A stretch of DNA of 64,000 nt, from positions 9,362,001 through 9,426,000 of the forward strand of contig OW051495.1 of NCBI GenBank assembly GCA_932521035.1, in the 5' to 3' direction. The DNA comes from Oscheius dolichura. Taxonomy: Eukaryota; Nematoda; Chromadorea; Rhabditida; Rhabditidae. The notes beneath the pieces were generated by a model that was not told where the DNA came from, searched no databases, and worked only from the letters and a program-made list of their open reading frames with translations. The position numbers were made by a program, and so were the translations under genes. Positions within the stretch are counted from its first letter, which is position 1, and every line of letters starts with the position of its first letter. Below are positions 34,180 to 45,428 of the stretch, piece after piece.

Positions 34180-36519
34180 CTATTTCAAGAACAATCTGTG
34201 TTTTCTCATCCAGAAGGAGCGGGCAAGGCTTTCTAGGTTCCCTGGAGAGACGTCTTGATGGTAGAACATCTTTACCGTTACTACCCGTCAGTTTACCGAC
34301 AAACGCGGACTTTGGGGGCTTTTCTACAAGAAATCATGTTCAGGTAGTCTCAAACCGCATCCAGGATTGTAAACATAGCCAGGAAACGGCCCGTGCATTG
34401 CACAACCGTCAGTTCTACGGTCCGTAGACTACGGAATTAACAGCGTTTTGAGGGATAAACAACGCATTAGAGCCCTTTCTAGACCTTAAAATCCTGGCTA
34501 TCCGGGGAGGTTACACTGGATCATTTCAAGTCTCACTGGTGTTAGAGCAGGGAAGCTCGTTGTCGCCTTTCTCTTTCCCCGTATAACCAACTTCTTACCT
34601 TCAAATGGGTAAAAACATCCAACAATCTGGCGATCCTTGTTATCTGTTCGGACTTATTTAGCAGAGGATACTCGTCCAGTACATATTGAGCCAACATCTG
34701 TTGATATTTCCCTCTTGCCTTCCTAGACACCTCCTTTCCTTCCTCTGACATGTGAATGGCTAAACTTCTCTCTTTTCACAGCATAAGTGTCAGCTCTTAC
34801 GTGAATTAAAGATCATAACCAGTTTCATCAGGAGAATTTCTTCATGAGTTACGGTCAATTCAGTCATTATTTCAGTAACAGCTTCGAAATATCGAGCCAA
34901 GCTAGCGCATCTCTCTTTCCAACTGAATAACTAGGAAAGCCGAGATATAGAGTCGTACCATGTTTTCTCCTTTTCTGGCATTGTGTATTCTTCTATTTTA
35001 CCGGGATGATTGGCAGTTTCTAGTCCAAATTTCCATTGATAGAAAATAGTATCAAGTGAACCGATATGACCAATGTGATATTGAGCAATTTTGAGCTGAA
35101 ATCTCGAGTTTATAGGGTCGAAAAGAGAAATCCAATAAAAGAAGCTGTGTGACCTTTTCAGGGCTTCTATAGGGGGCCCATAAAGTTCTGGGTGGGCCCT
35201 GATTTCCTTTTGGAATGAGAAATAGAGAGTCGACCCCGGTGGGGGTCCTAGAATTCTATTTGAAGGAATGAAACTTTAGAAAGCCATTACAAAGGGGGGC
35301 AAAAATTGTAAAGAAAAGCCTTACCTTGTCTTGAGAATGTAAACTATTGAATTCTGGGATAGCAGCAAGAAAATCAGCAATATAGACACACATTCGAGTA
35401 TACAGATGAATGACGGAATAGTCGCCTTCCGCTTTTTGACAGAGAAACGTATTCCAAGCTGCCTGAAAACTTATTTGTGACCTTTTCCCACTTTTGAATT
35501 CTCTTTATCCTCTACTTATCTAAAAGCTTTTCTTTATGTTATGCCCCCCGGATAGTACGAAACTAGAGTGACGCCCGTGCTTCAATTTGCCTCCCGGGGT
35601 TCTAATCCTTCCAAGAGAACGAAGAAGAGGCTTCGCAGTGGATTATCAGGCTGTGTATCAGAGACGGTGATGACCGTGATAGTGGAACCTCTTTTAAAAC
35701 GTGGATCTACTTACCGTATCCCTTGGAGCGGCAATTTCTGGATTTAACAGCAGTTCCACCAACGATACATTAGCGTTTACCTGGCTGCCAGTTGGTATTG
35801 TCCCCTCCAAGTTTGTTATAGCCCTAAATATTCTTATTCTCTTTCTAATAATTTCTTCGTACTTTTCAAAGTGGATCATATGTTTCAGGAATTCTTGAAG
35901 ATTCAAGTTCTGCAACCTGGAGACCATTCCGTAGCCGCGGGGGCCATTGTAAGCAGAAATCTCTTTCTAAAGAAAATTTAAAGGATTTATTAGTAAATAA
36001 AGTGCTCACAACTTTGGTGATGTAGTCATTTTTATTGAAATACCGTACCACTCCTCGTTGAGCTTGGCCAAACTTCCCCACTTCTGAAATTTTGTGAAAT
36101 ATGAAGCTTTTTTGGCGGCTCACCAGTGACGTTCATATTCACAGCCAGACATTTCTTATACCGGCAAGCTGAGCAATTCCTTCTATAGTCTAAAAAATAA
36201 GGGGAAAAATGAAATACTCTGTCAAAAACTCACTGAACGTCACCTCGCAGGAGTAGTCCCCATTCTTACAGGAAATCTTCTTCTCCTTTTGAATGGTCCT
36301 CACGAAGAAAACACGGCAACTACTGTAATTTAATGGATTCCGACAATTAATTCGCTGCAAAACTTACTGGCAAACAAGGCCGCTGTAGTGAAAAGCCGCG
36401 TCAGGACCTCCACAAACATTGCAGGAAGGCATTGAGGTTGTTAGCGCCGTTGGTACTTGCGGCGCCATCTCTACCATTTCTTCCTCTTCTTGTTTTACTT
36501 CCTTGTCGGATAGCAGCAT
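34180..36519 (-). CDS. nuclear hormone receptor
   Basis: The start at 36519 gives an acidic leader (MLLSDKEVKQEEEE). The DNA-binding domain then spans three exons: finger one has CNVCGGPDAAFHYSGLVC and CHSCRVFFVRT; finger two has CKNGDYSC, then RRNCSACRYKKCLAVNM. All eight zinc-binding Cys are present. The remaining exons are helical and fit a ligand-binding domain (SRLQNLNLQEFLKHMIHF, AAWNTFLCQKAEGDYSVIHL, QYHIGHIGSLDTIFYQWKFG, HEEILLMKLVMIF, QQMLAQYVLDEYPLLNK). The final exon is uncertain: a candidate ends SFWMRKHRLFLK with stop at 34180. P-box CHSCRVFF fits the expanded nematode receptor group. It is a nuclear transcription factor; the ligand is unknown. Confidence 0.85.
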
Positions 36520-37948
36520 CTAGAAATGGTTAATTAATGAAACAAACCATTATCTCCATTTTTAGCGCGGGGATTAATCTAAAGGGTGGCCAGAGCCGGA
36601 AGGAGACAGCTGGGGTTCGCAAAGATTAGCCGGCCAGGTGGCGAGGAAGTGTCATTGGTCCCATTGCCCCAAGATCATGAATGCAACATTTTAGAGTAAT
36701 ATAGGCAGTACGTAATCGAAAAAAAATGTGTTTTGAACGGGATAATTATTCCAAAAAATGGGGATTGCTGTTGAGAAGCAACCAGGAAGAGAAAGGGCTT
36801 CCTCCTTTCCCGGTCCGGATATCAGCCCGCCGGGAGTTTAAAAAGAGCTGCGTGGGATGCTTGAAAGCTTTTCAGTTAATCATATCACAACATCGGCTAA
36901 TATGCTTCATCCTTTCCACTAAATCAAGGAAATGGTGTCAAAAATGAGTAAATCAATCAAATAAAGGAAGAGCAAGGGGATACAACAAAAAACAGAGGGC
37001 ACGATTTCAAAAAAAAAACAAGTGATACGTTGTTTACGTCATATCCCCGATAAGAGATTCTAAAGCTTTTGTCAACCGTCAATAACTGCCCGGATCTCTA
37101 GAAAATAAGGCTATCCCCGGCAGTCGAACTCTCAAAAACAATCCAGCACTTCCTGCTCATGATGCTTGCTCAATAGACTCAAATTAATAGGAGTCAGTTG
37201 ACAGACCGCTATTTCAAAGTTTTTCCTGGAATTAAGAAGACGAAAAGGGCATTTGATTGTTGTGATCAGACGAGCTCAAGGGGTAGAGAAAGTACATATG
37301 CGTCACCACCTGCTATAATCAAGGTTGGCTCATCTGGCTAATGCCGTAAACAGGTTGCCTTGTGACTGTAAATAAAGACTACTGTGACTCGTAGTTACCG
37401 TCGAATGGCACCCTGCCCTCGGATAGAGGCAGCTCTTCACGGTGGGGTTTCTTTTGGTGGAAGCGACGAGCCCCCCATAACACATAGATCCCTGGAACTG
37501 AGAATCATTTCTTAATCCTCCGGAAGATGTGGGAAGATAAAAAAAGGTTCACATATATAGAGTATGATTCATATGAATTTGTGAAGAGATGGTAAAATTA
37601 AGACTAGGCTAGAGAGATATGATCATTGGAAGACTAACAGAAACGTACACAGATGATCAATTGAGCTCATGAAGTTCAGAAAAATGTGCTATTAAGATCA
37701 TGGACTGGAATCTGGGCGGTCTGCTATGAATAGAACTATTTGACTCATCACTTTAGCTAGCAAAGTAGCACAAATCGTATCGAAAATGAAATTGGCGTAT
37801 TCTATGACAATAGCGGGCAAAATGTACTCTAGCATATTTTCAGCTTGCGTTCTATAATCATCTACATTATAGATGTTGGCCATGTTGTTCGGCGATTAAG
37901 AAATCCCGAAGCAAATAATAGCTTCGAACTTCAGTGTCTATATTTCTA
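36520..37948. other. intergenic, one weak membrane-like frame
   Basis: 1.4 kb without a supported gene. A minus-strand frame at 37698-37883 (starting MANIYNVDDYRTQ with one hydrophobic stretch) has no splice partners or known domain and is not called. Confidence 0.4.
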
Positions 37949-38195
37949 GCTCGCGACTGCACCCGTAAAGTCTCAGCAGCATAACGCTCTATACTCTCCG
38001 AGGGGCACATGTAACGCGTGTGTGTACGCTGCTCTCTCACATTCTCAAGGGAATGCAGCGTTTGATATTCTTCACTTGGAGAATATCAATGAGACTAATT
38101 TTTGGAAGCCCCTCGAAAGAGGGGAGAAAACCTGAACAACTCTTCAAAGGAGTGTTCTTCTCAAAGGAGAGCCAATTCCAGGGAATGGAACGTGT
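37949..38195 (+). repeat. inverted duplicate of a channel-gene intron, left arm
   Basis: Starting with gactgcacccgtaaagtctc and including ctcacattctcaagggaatg and ggagaatatcaatgaga, this stretch matches the reverse complement of 38852-39133 over roughly 240 bp at an estimated 75-85 percent identity with indels. It ends within a copy of the exon-8 start of the channel gene and lies about 60 bp past that gene's stop codon. Confidence 0.85.
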
Positions 38196-38257
38196 TATTG
38201 TTGCATCGAACCCCGGTAGATACAGGAATGTTTATTCTATCAACCTAAAAATCTGCC

Positions 38258-40320
38258 TTATCCAAAAAGAACCGCGATATTTGTTACAGCCGCCGTGCAG
38301 AAGACGACCATCAGGATTATATTCATCCTTTTGTAGAATTTCATCATCAGGTCGTCGAATCTCGTCCCACATCCTTGGCCCTTCTCTCTCTTCCTCTCGT
38401 GTACCGTATGCGACTTGCCCATAATCATGACAATTAAACTGGCTGCTGTGATAATTGACAGGTTACACATTAGGAACACCGCTGGAAAACGAAGAAAGAC
38501 TATCCAAAGGATCTAATTTAACCCACACAATCGGTCTGTTTCACTGATTTTTGGCATATCAGAGGTGACCATTTGGAGCACAAACATCATGGCAAGAATA
38601 GCGGCAAATCCGAGATTCAACTGAATTGGCTACTGTAGGATGATCTGACTTACACTGTCCATGTAGCACTCGGATGTGACTTGCTTCCAGAAGAGTCCCA
38701 ACACGCAAAGAATAGTCAAAATGAAGGAGGGAACAATCATCAACACGATGTAATAGGTACTGGCTCGTTTCATTGTGAACGTGTAGTAGACATAAGCATA
38801 GGGAAATCCGTTATTATCCAGCAACTGTGAATTAGTTACAGTAATATTCAGCACGTTCCATTCTCCATTTCCCTGGAATACGATCTTCTTTGAGAAGAAA
38901 GAGCTAGAGCTCTTCCGATTTATTCCCCTCTTTCGAGGGGTTTCCAAAAATTATTCTCATTGATATTCTCCAAGAGGAAAATATTCAACGCCGCATTCCC
39001 TTGAGAATGTGAGGGAGAAGCGTGCACACACACGTTTCACACACACACACCTAAATATTCACAATCCAGAGCGTAACCTGCGGCACGGGGTGTACAGGGC
39101 TCTTTGCTGCCGAGACTTTACGGGTGCAGGCGCGCGCCTTCGTTTCTCATTGTCTCAATGTTTTGGCCATTTTTCCTTCAAAATCGATCATTTCTTTTGG
39201 GAAATAAGTAGTTTTACAGATAGAAGAAGGTATTACCGTGTTGGGAATCTCCTCAACCACGGAGGGGTCAAGAAATCCCGCTATTTCCAATTCTGCAAGG
39301 TAAAAATTATACGAAGTCAGTTGAAAGTCACATTGTTGTGAATCGAAGGGAAAATCTTTCAGCTAAAAACCGTTTAGGTTACTGTACTTCACTTACATTC
39401 ATTCTACAGATAAATTCAAAAATAGCTGTCTTGTACCAGGCAAGAGTTCCATCATAATCCAGCTGAAACGGATACCTTAGGTTCCTTGGATAATTTCAAG
39501 CTTACGTTTAGGAACTGCTGCTCCTCGGGTACTATGTCTTCGTAGGAGATACTGTAATGAGAAATTTATATCAAAAAAGTAAAGACGATCTCACGTATCA
39601 AAGGGTAGCGCGTCTGGGATGTAGACTGTTTCTTTTTTCATCAAGGAGATGCTCAGAATCCCATTGTAGTCAGATGTATTCCATGTTAGGCGAGGATCCT
39701 TCCATTGCTGAAAAGGGGAAAGTTGCTTGCTTGTCTCGGCGCGAGAATCCATTCAACAGGGGACTGATATTCTCTGACACCGAAGAGATTACTGTAAATT
39801 GCTTTTTGGAGCAATACAGCCGGTTCATCCCCTCAACCAAGGAAGGGATGAAAAATAACCGCACGAAGCTTCAAATTTCGGAGGTTTCTCGCCCTAATTG
39901 GACTGTTCCTTCTTCTTTATGGCAAAAATGAACTTACCATATAGAAATCCATTATCATTGTAACACTTTGTCTAGCCTGGTCCTAAAAATGGCAATTACC
40001 TTTGCTACCGTATCTCCCTTACAATTTCCAGCATTCTAGCGTATTTCATAGTCATATTTGTCTGTTGAGTCCTATCCGGAAGCCAATTTCTATCTAAAAA
40101 TGACTAAAATATGCGTAAAAGAAACCTAGAAACCTGATAAAAAGATGGCCGGCAACTGGCGGACATAATCTTTGAATAGATGCTTATAGAGTCTGGTATT
40201 TATCTTCCAGTAGTTATCTAGCACAAATTGTTGTTGTGTATTCGTTCCATTGAATTGAACATCACGAATAGAAAAGGAATAAACTGGAGGAAGAAGGATA
40301 AAAAATAGCACAGAGCACAT
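38258..40320 (-). CDS. Cys-loop ligand-gated ion channel subunit
   Basis: Ten exons join on the minus strand. The protein opens with a signal peptide (MCSVLFFILLPPVYSFS). The ligand-binding domain includes QWKDPRLTWNTSDYNGI (the family Trp-x-Asp-x-x-Leu-x-Trp segment) and a canonical Cys-loop, CRMNLKDFPFDSQQC, exactly 13 residues between the cysteines. Four membrane helices follow: STYYIVLMIVPSFILTILCV, NLGFAAILAMMFVLQMV, FLMCNLSIITAASLIVMIM and, after a basic loop, IILMVVFCTAAVTNIAVLF. These receptors form pentamers opened by neurotransmitters. The M1-M2 region does not clearly assign cation or anion selectivity. The intron before exon 8 holds the right arm of a large inverted repeat. Confidence 0.85.
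38852..39133 (-). repeat. inverted duplicate of a channel-gene intron, right arm
   Basis: Partner of 37949-38195. It overlaps the first about 20 nt of channel exon 8 and most of the preceding intron. The spacer of about 650 bp between arms contains exons 8-10, so transcripts could form a long stem. Confidence 0.85.
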
Positions 40321-40594
40321 TAGATGAAATATTAGATTGTTCTACGTGTGTCAACAATGCGATGGGATCAGAGGGACCCCGCACACGTTCTGGGGGATCT
40401 GTGGAGCACATTTTCGCAACTTTTATAAAGGGGGTAATATAATACATTTGTATCTGACCTCCACCCTCTGAAAAGGTCGTGAAACGTTTGCGGAGACGAG
40501 CGGGAAAGACAGAAGAAGATTGCACAAATAACGAGGGAGGACTGCAAGGATGTTCACATTAGAGATACCAAACACATTTAAGAGAGCACAGTAT

Positions 40595-41661
40595 TTATTC
40601 AAAGAGAGACACGTCACCCCCTACGGAGTAAGAAATACCAACACAGATAATTTCCGCGTTGCTAAAATGAAATTTACAACAGGTTTCCGGGGGGAAATGA
40701 CCGGGCAGCTCTATACTGCCTGAGAAGCCATGTGATCCATCTGGAAATGTTGTTTCTTCTTCAATTGTTAAGTTGAAATCGCGGAGATCATCCACTAGGT
40801 TGTAACTAGGCTGGTAACGTGACGAAAACCACATGATCGTAGATGTGAAGCTGGCAAGCTTTGGCCATGTTTGGGAAAAGAGAAGCTAGAAACGCGTTGT
40901 GTTGTTACTAATCCACTTTTCTTCTTACCGTCAAGATATCGCGAAGTACCCAAAATGAGTTACACTTCTTTACTACAGTAATGGTAGCGCGTGAAAAGGT
41001 GGACAAGAGTCTTGCCGTCTCCGCGACTGCACACTCCGGGTCCAGAAAAATGGATACATGCTTCTAAAAAGTAGCAATAGAAAGAAATGGAATATGTTGC
41101 TTACCAATATCTTTGGGTGTGAAATAATCTCACAGCCGGATCGATCGCTGTCTATTAGAATTTCTACAGGTTTTAGTATATTTAAAAGTGTCGCGCACTG
41201 TTCCGTATTCCATTCCTCCCAGAGCACAAGCAATGTTTTACACGTTATTCGCTGCTTCTTCAATATAGCACAGAAGTGTTCAAACTCTGTCCTAAGTTTT
41301 AGTTCTGAAATTGTGTTTTGTGTCAGAAGAGAGGTATGAATACAAACCAGGTGGGCAAAGTCTTGCTATCCGTGTTCCATGGAACATTTCTAGATTGACC
41401 GATGGACCACAAAAATAATTAATATGAAATGTTTCTCTGTCATTGTCAATTTCAATCGAATACTCCCTGTTCAAGAAAATTGAGATGATTCGCCTCTTTT
41501 GAACGAATCCCCTCATCTCGTGGCATGTTTGCTGCAAGCGGAAATAACTCTTCGGATTTAACTGAAGTTATATATTTTTGTTGAGTATAATAAATGCAAA
41601 CTTTGGTGATGACTTGCTCTAGATGAGTGAAATTCAAACTAGCCAGTGGATAACCCGACAT
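40595..41661 (-). CDS. F-box-like paralog (main group)
   Basis: Exon 1 is 20 codons (MSGYPLASLNFTHLEQVITK). Exon 2 opens LNPKSYFRLQQTCHEMRGF and ends at Pro-Pro-Gly; exon 3 has KKQRITCKTL and TEQCATLLNILKPVEI; exon 4 runs HVSIFLDPECAV to DILT; exon 5 has NLVDDLRDFNLT and PGHFPPETCCK. All junctions keep frame and the family Pro-rich turn is present. It lies between the Cys-loop channel and a foldback element, far from the other main-group members but on the same strand as the copies at 19377 and 52671. SCF adaptor role is inferred. Confidence 0.72.
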
Positions 41662-41813
41662 CTTGTAGGATTTGTACGGTGAGAAGTGAACAACGCGCAA
41701 AGTAATGGGGCTATGTTGTTGGATACAAAAGCTTTCTTGGTTCTTCTGGACACGAAAGAGAAAAGCGAAGGTAAAAGGGGAAGCTTCGCGTCCTACATCC
41801 AACACGGAGATAT

Positions 41814-41938
41814 TCCATTTCCAACGGATATTCCTCGGAAAAACCTCTCCGCTACGGGACCAGGAAGCTTTCTAACATGGTCCCGTAGCGGAGACGCGCC
41901 GCCAAATTTGAATCCGTGGAATATCCGTTGGAAATGGA
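41814..41938. repeat. nested perfect foldback element, 125 bp
   Basis: Outer arms: TCCATTTCCAACGGATATTC plus one base at 41814-41834, and its exact reverse complement at 41918-41938. Inner arms: CTCCGCTACGGGACCA at 41847-41862 and its exact reverse complement at 41878-41893. No coding content. A MITE-like palindrome just upstream of the F-box-like gene at 40595-41661. Confidence 0.92.
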
Positions 41939-41961
41939 CTATACTTGGTTAACAGCTTCGA

Positions 41962-42442
41962 AGCGGGTGAATGAAATTATAGATTCCTGGCAATTTCCTG
42001 AGATTGCTGATCTCATAGGATGGTTCTTATGATCGCCAGACCAGATCATGAAGCTTTTCTGGGGGCGAGGAAAGCTCTTACAGCTCTTTTGGATACCGAT
42101 AACCTCCACCCTCATCTTTTTGCTGCCTAGTTATAATCTCGGCTTTGCCCGAGCTAGTTCCTTATGCACAACGGGAAGACACGTTCCAGTACGGCTAATG
42201 CTAGGGGAAAAATACGTCACCTTATGGAGAAACCAAAGAGAAACGAGAACCATCGAAAAATTCTATTTTTCCCAGTAAAATCAATTTTAAAAAGACGCAT
42301 GACCACAGTTTCCGTCGGTTAGAAACTACGTGCATTTAATACGGATTCCCACTGATTCAGAGAACCTTCTCACCCGTAATAATTTCCATATCCTCAGCTC
42401 TTATTTTCAAATTTTCATTGAACTGACTTCTCTTCCTCTCCG
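41962..42442. other. intergenic upstream of GPCR
   Basis: No gene is supported between the foldback element and the GPCR start; short frames show no domain. Confidence 0.4.
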
Positions 42443-44197
42443 ATGGTGAATATTTCCTCAATTGATCCGATTCTCATTCCTGTTACATGTTATCTAGCTT
42501 TATTGGCTCTCCTAGGAGGAATAGGCAATCTTATAATTATGATAGCTACATTAAAATCGCGGTGAGACCTTTTTTCTCTATTTTTTGAGGAAAAAGAGTT
42601 CAGGACACTGAGATCAACTTGCAATATGTTGATTTTCTTCATCTGTAGCTTCGACTTTTGCCATCTTCAAGGTCAATGGCAATATTTCGTCTATATGTTC
42701 ACAGGAAGTGCTGCTCTCCTTTGTACTGGATAAGTGTGGGGATTTTAGGAGAGATGGAGCAGGCTGCTTGTCTCTATTGGCAGATCTTGCCACTAGCCGG
42801 GTTATACTCCTGTGGGCCGTTGCAGCTGGGGGTGGCTGTGGATCGGCTCATTGCTGTATCACTTCCTTTCAAGTAAGACGTTATTTAGAGCATCATCATT
42901 GGTAGAACCCTCACAAGAGCTCTGTCGAAAGCTATTTGCCCCTCTAAATCCGTTACCAGCAGTTCCCTTTGCCCCGAGAGAGAATTTCATCCAACAAGAA
43001 GGATAAGAAGTGGAATTATCAAATAACAGATGGTATTCCTTGGTTGTTCCGAACCTTTCCAACAAATAAGAGACTCTCCCGTGAGGATAACGTGGCCCTC
43101 GCCTTTATTTTGTTAATTTCGGCTAACCACAACCCAGCTACCCGTCCTTCTCTTTTTTTCTTCTTTGTAACACTCTGTGTAAGGTACCACATCCAGGAGG
43201 GCAATGTTCACATGGAACGAACCAGAAATGTCAAAAATTCCGAGCCTGAACCTTCTTGTAGGTTAGAGCACCGGAGTCATAACTTTGCACTTGTGTACTC
43301 TGTTCAACCCGGTTCACCTCCTTCTCCTCCTCCTCCCTACAGCATAAATGAAAACAAGATAATCTCTTGAAGCTATTTGTTCTTTTGGGAAGAATACAGT
43401 TAAAAATCGCCCATTTCCAGGTACATGAAACTTCAGCACCACCCTATGAAATATTTCCTGTGCTTGTTCCTTCCCGTAGTGGTCTACGTTCTCCTCTCCC
43501 TCTGGTACGGAGTGACACAAGTGGGGCATTTGTAAGTTCTTTACTGAACTCTGTTCACTTCCCACTTCTCTCAGCCCCACGCCGTGTTCTCTTCCCGCGG
43601 CCTTTTCGTATGAACCGAATTGGTACCTGGACGGAATTCTGCACGGCTCCTATGCAGCGGCTGCCGTTATCTATATTCTAGTTGTTCTCGTTATGAGAAT
43701 CAAAGGGGCCAGTGAGTTCAATTTCACTACTTCTGATAGAACTTTGCTCGTAAATTTGCCCTCCGTTCACTTCTGAATGGGAAAACGAACGAGTACAAAC
43801 GGGGGCGGGCTGGGCTAAAATGGATATTGAGAAAACTTGAGACAGACATTTCAGATGAGCAATTCAAAGCCGTCTTCAAGGTGATTACCATCTATTTGGG
43901 ACTGATACTCGTCACCTTTCTCTTCACCAATGTTTTTGACGTCGCCGTCGAGTATTTCATCCCCGGAACGCGATATCAAAAGGATATTCTACATGCTCAC
44001 GCCGGGATAGCAATCACCACTTGTATCAGCTCTAATCTTATTGTATTCTATACTATGAAGTGAGTTTTCTAAAAACTACCGTAACATACCCTAAACTAGT
44101 CCTATGCCTTTTCAGCCGGCAGTATCGAGCAGCCGTCAACCGACTATTCAACTTTAAAAGACGGGTAATCGTCTCTAACAGCCCTTCGGCTGCGTGA
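42443..44197 (+). CDS. SRSX-type seven-helix chemoreceptor
   Basis: Exon 1 encodes a short N-terminus and helix 1 (CYLALLALLGGIGNLIIMI). Exon 2 gives helix 2 (NMLIFFICSFDF); an intron that restores frame leads to EMEQAACLYWQILPLAGLYS, GVAVDRLIAVSLPF (helix 3 and the DRY-like DRL). Further exons give helices 4-6 (KYFLCLFLPVVVYVLLSLWY, GSYAAAAVIYILVVLVMRI, VFKVITIYLGLILVTFLF) and helix 7 with ITTCISSNLIVFYTMNRQYR, ending SNSPSAA. The layout and NLIVFYTM-x-x-x-YR ending fit the nematode SRSX class of the rhodopsin superfamily. The helix 2-3 splice (about 42673 to 42749) is the least certain junction. Ligand unknown. Confidence 0.78.
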
Positions 44198-44469
44198 TCT
44201 TCCTTTTTTGCCTTGTAGAGCGCTTCCGGCTCGATAAAACTTGGAAAAGTTTTAAAAAAGGGGAAAGATAAATAGTTTATTATGCTCTTCAAGTTCACAT
44301 TTTAATCGCCATTCAGCATGTCGTCTAGTTCAGAGAATCGGTCCTACGTCTGATTTGAACTGATGATACTGTTTAACATTAAATAGCTATCGTCTAGGGC
44401 AACTTTAAAGGGAAGCTTTTGATGGGGCACGTGTATCAATCCGACCATCCTTTTCTTCCCTTTCTTTAG

Positions 44470-44932
44470 CGGCTTCTCCCTCCACTTCAAGTTGCCCAAT
44501 TCTTCTTCGACATCAAATACCATACTTACTTCTTTCACCACTTTTATGATGGCCGTCCTCTTCCTGCGCGTTCTATGTGAGTCAATCTAATCGACCTTCT
44601 CGGATGATTTCTCTTTTTTTAGTCTGGAGTTTCTTTTCGACCGGTACAATTTCGAGGAAGAATACCACGAGATGATATTTGGTACTCAGATCGTTGCCAA
44701 GATCTGTGTCCAGTTCTCGGAATTTACAACACCCACAGGAAGGAAGTACAAGCTGAAAGTGAGCAGGGGACTGCAGCTGCGGTACACGTATTTCGCGGTT
44801 GGAAAGGAGGAGACCTTTGATGGGTTCCTTCACGATATTCCGCGACATCCTTTTTACGACTATTTCAATGAGACGCCTCCCTGTACTCCTACCCACATCT
44901 GGAAGATGGAGACGGCCGTCGAGCCGGAATAG
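44470..44932 (+). pseudogene. 3'-terminal fragment of a long F-box-like gene
   Basis: After a CTTTAG acceptor, RLLPPLQVAQFFFDIKY and FHHFYDGRPLPARS precede a GT-AG intron. The next exon begins LEFLFDRYNFEEEYHEMIFG and ends THIWKMETAVEPE and stop. The order and the exact terminal motif WKMETAVEPE match the last two exons of the gene at 3897-5859, with the same intron position. No F-box exon or start codon was found upstream, so it looks like a 5'-truncated duplicate. The GPCR gene ends 270 bp upstream. Confidence 0.65.
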
Positions 44933-44996
44933 TGCCTCAGTCTACATTTTTATTACTATCTGTAGTAATAAAAATTGCGTTGTTTTCTAGTTGTTT

Positions 44997-45392
44997 TTAT
45001 TTTCTGTGGCGATCCGCCCATTCTCTTTCCATTGGTGACCCCGTCTTGGTCGTTCTGCCCTCCTCGGCCACTGCCCTCATTGTGAGCACCCTCTCCTCAG
45101 CGTCGACCTCATCTTCGGAGGAGGCGCTCCTTTTTCCACCGGCAGCGGCTTCTTCGACAGACGGCTCCACCTGAACTAGGTCGGCGTGCTCGATTAGCTA
45201 AACAGCATCCTCGTGAGAATCATCCTGAATGTCGTGCTGAACATTGCCGACGAGGCCCTCAGGGCAGTCAACGTCCACGCCAACGGCCTCCTGGCGGCCA
45301 TCTTCGCCGATCCTCTCCTCTGTGTAGTTCCGTTCTCGTTCGGCGGCCACCACGCTCAAGGCGAAAAAGAAAGACAAGAAAATAAATGGCAT
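44997..45392 (-). CDS. acidic secreted protein
   Basis: It begins with a clean signal peptide (MPFIFLSFFFALSVVAA), then charged residues (ERERNYTEERIGEDG). A 54-nt intron with donor GTCGGC and acceptor CTGTTTAG keeps frame into LIEHADLVQVEPSVEEAAAG, KRSASSEDEVDAEE and a basic end EREWADRHRK. Reading through without the intron also gives a stop soon after. No Cys framework or known domain; the dibasic KR site could allow processing. It starts about 40 bp from the stop of the kinase gene transcribed on the same strand upstream, so the two could be co-transcribed. Function unknown. Confidence 0.5.
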
Positions 45393-45428
45393 GTTTTGTA
45401 TATTTATCTTCTTTTTTTGACTTTATTA

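Noticed and set aside
37698-37883. 61-codon minus-strand frame starting MANIYNVDDY
   Set aside because: No splice partners, no homologous domain, next to a recent inverted duplication; not enough support for a gene.
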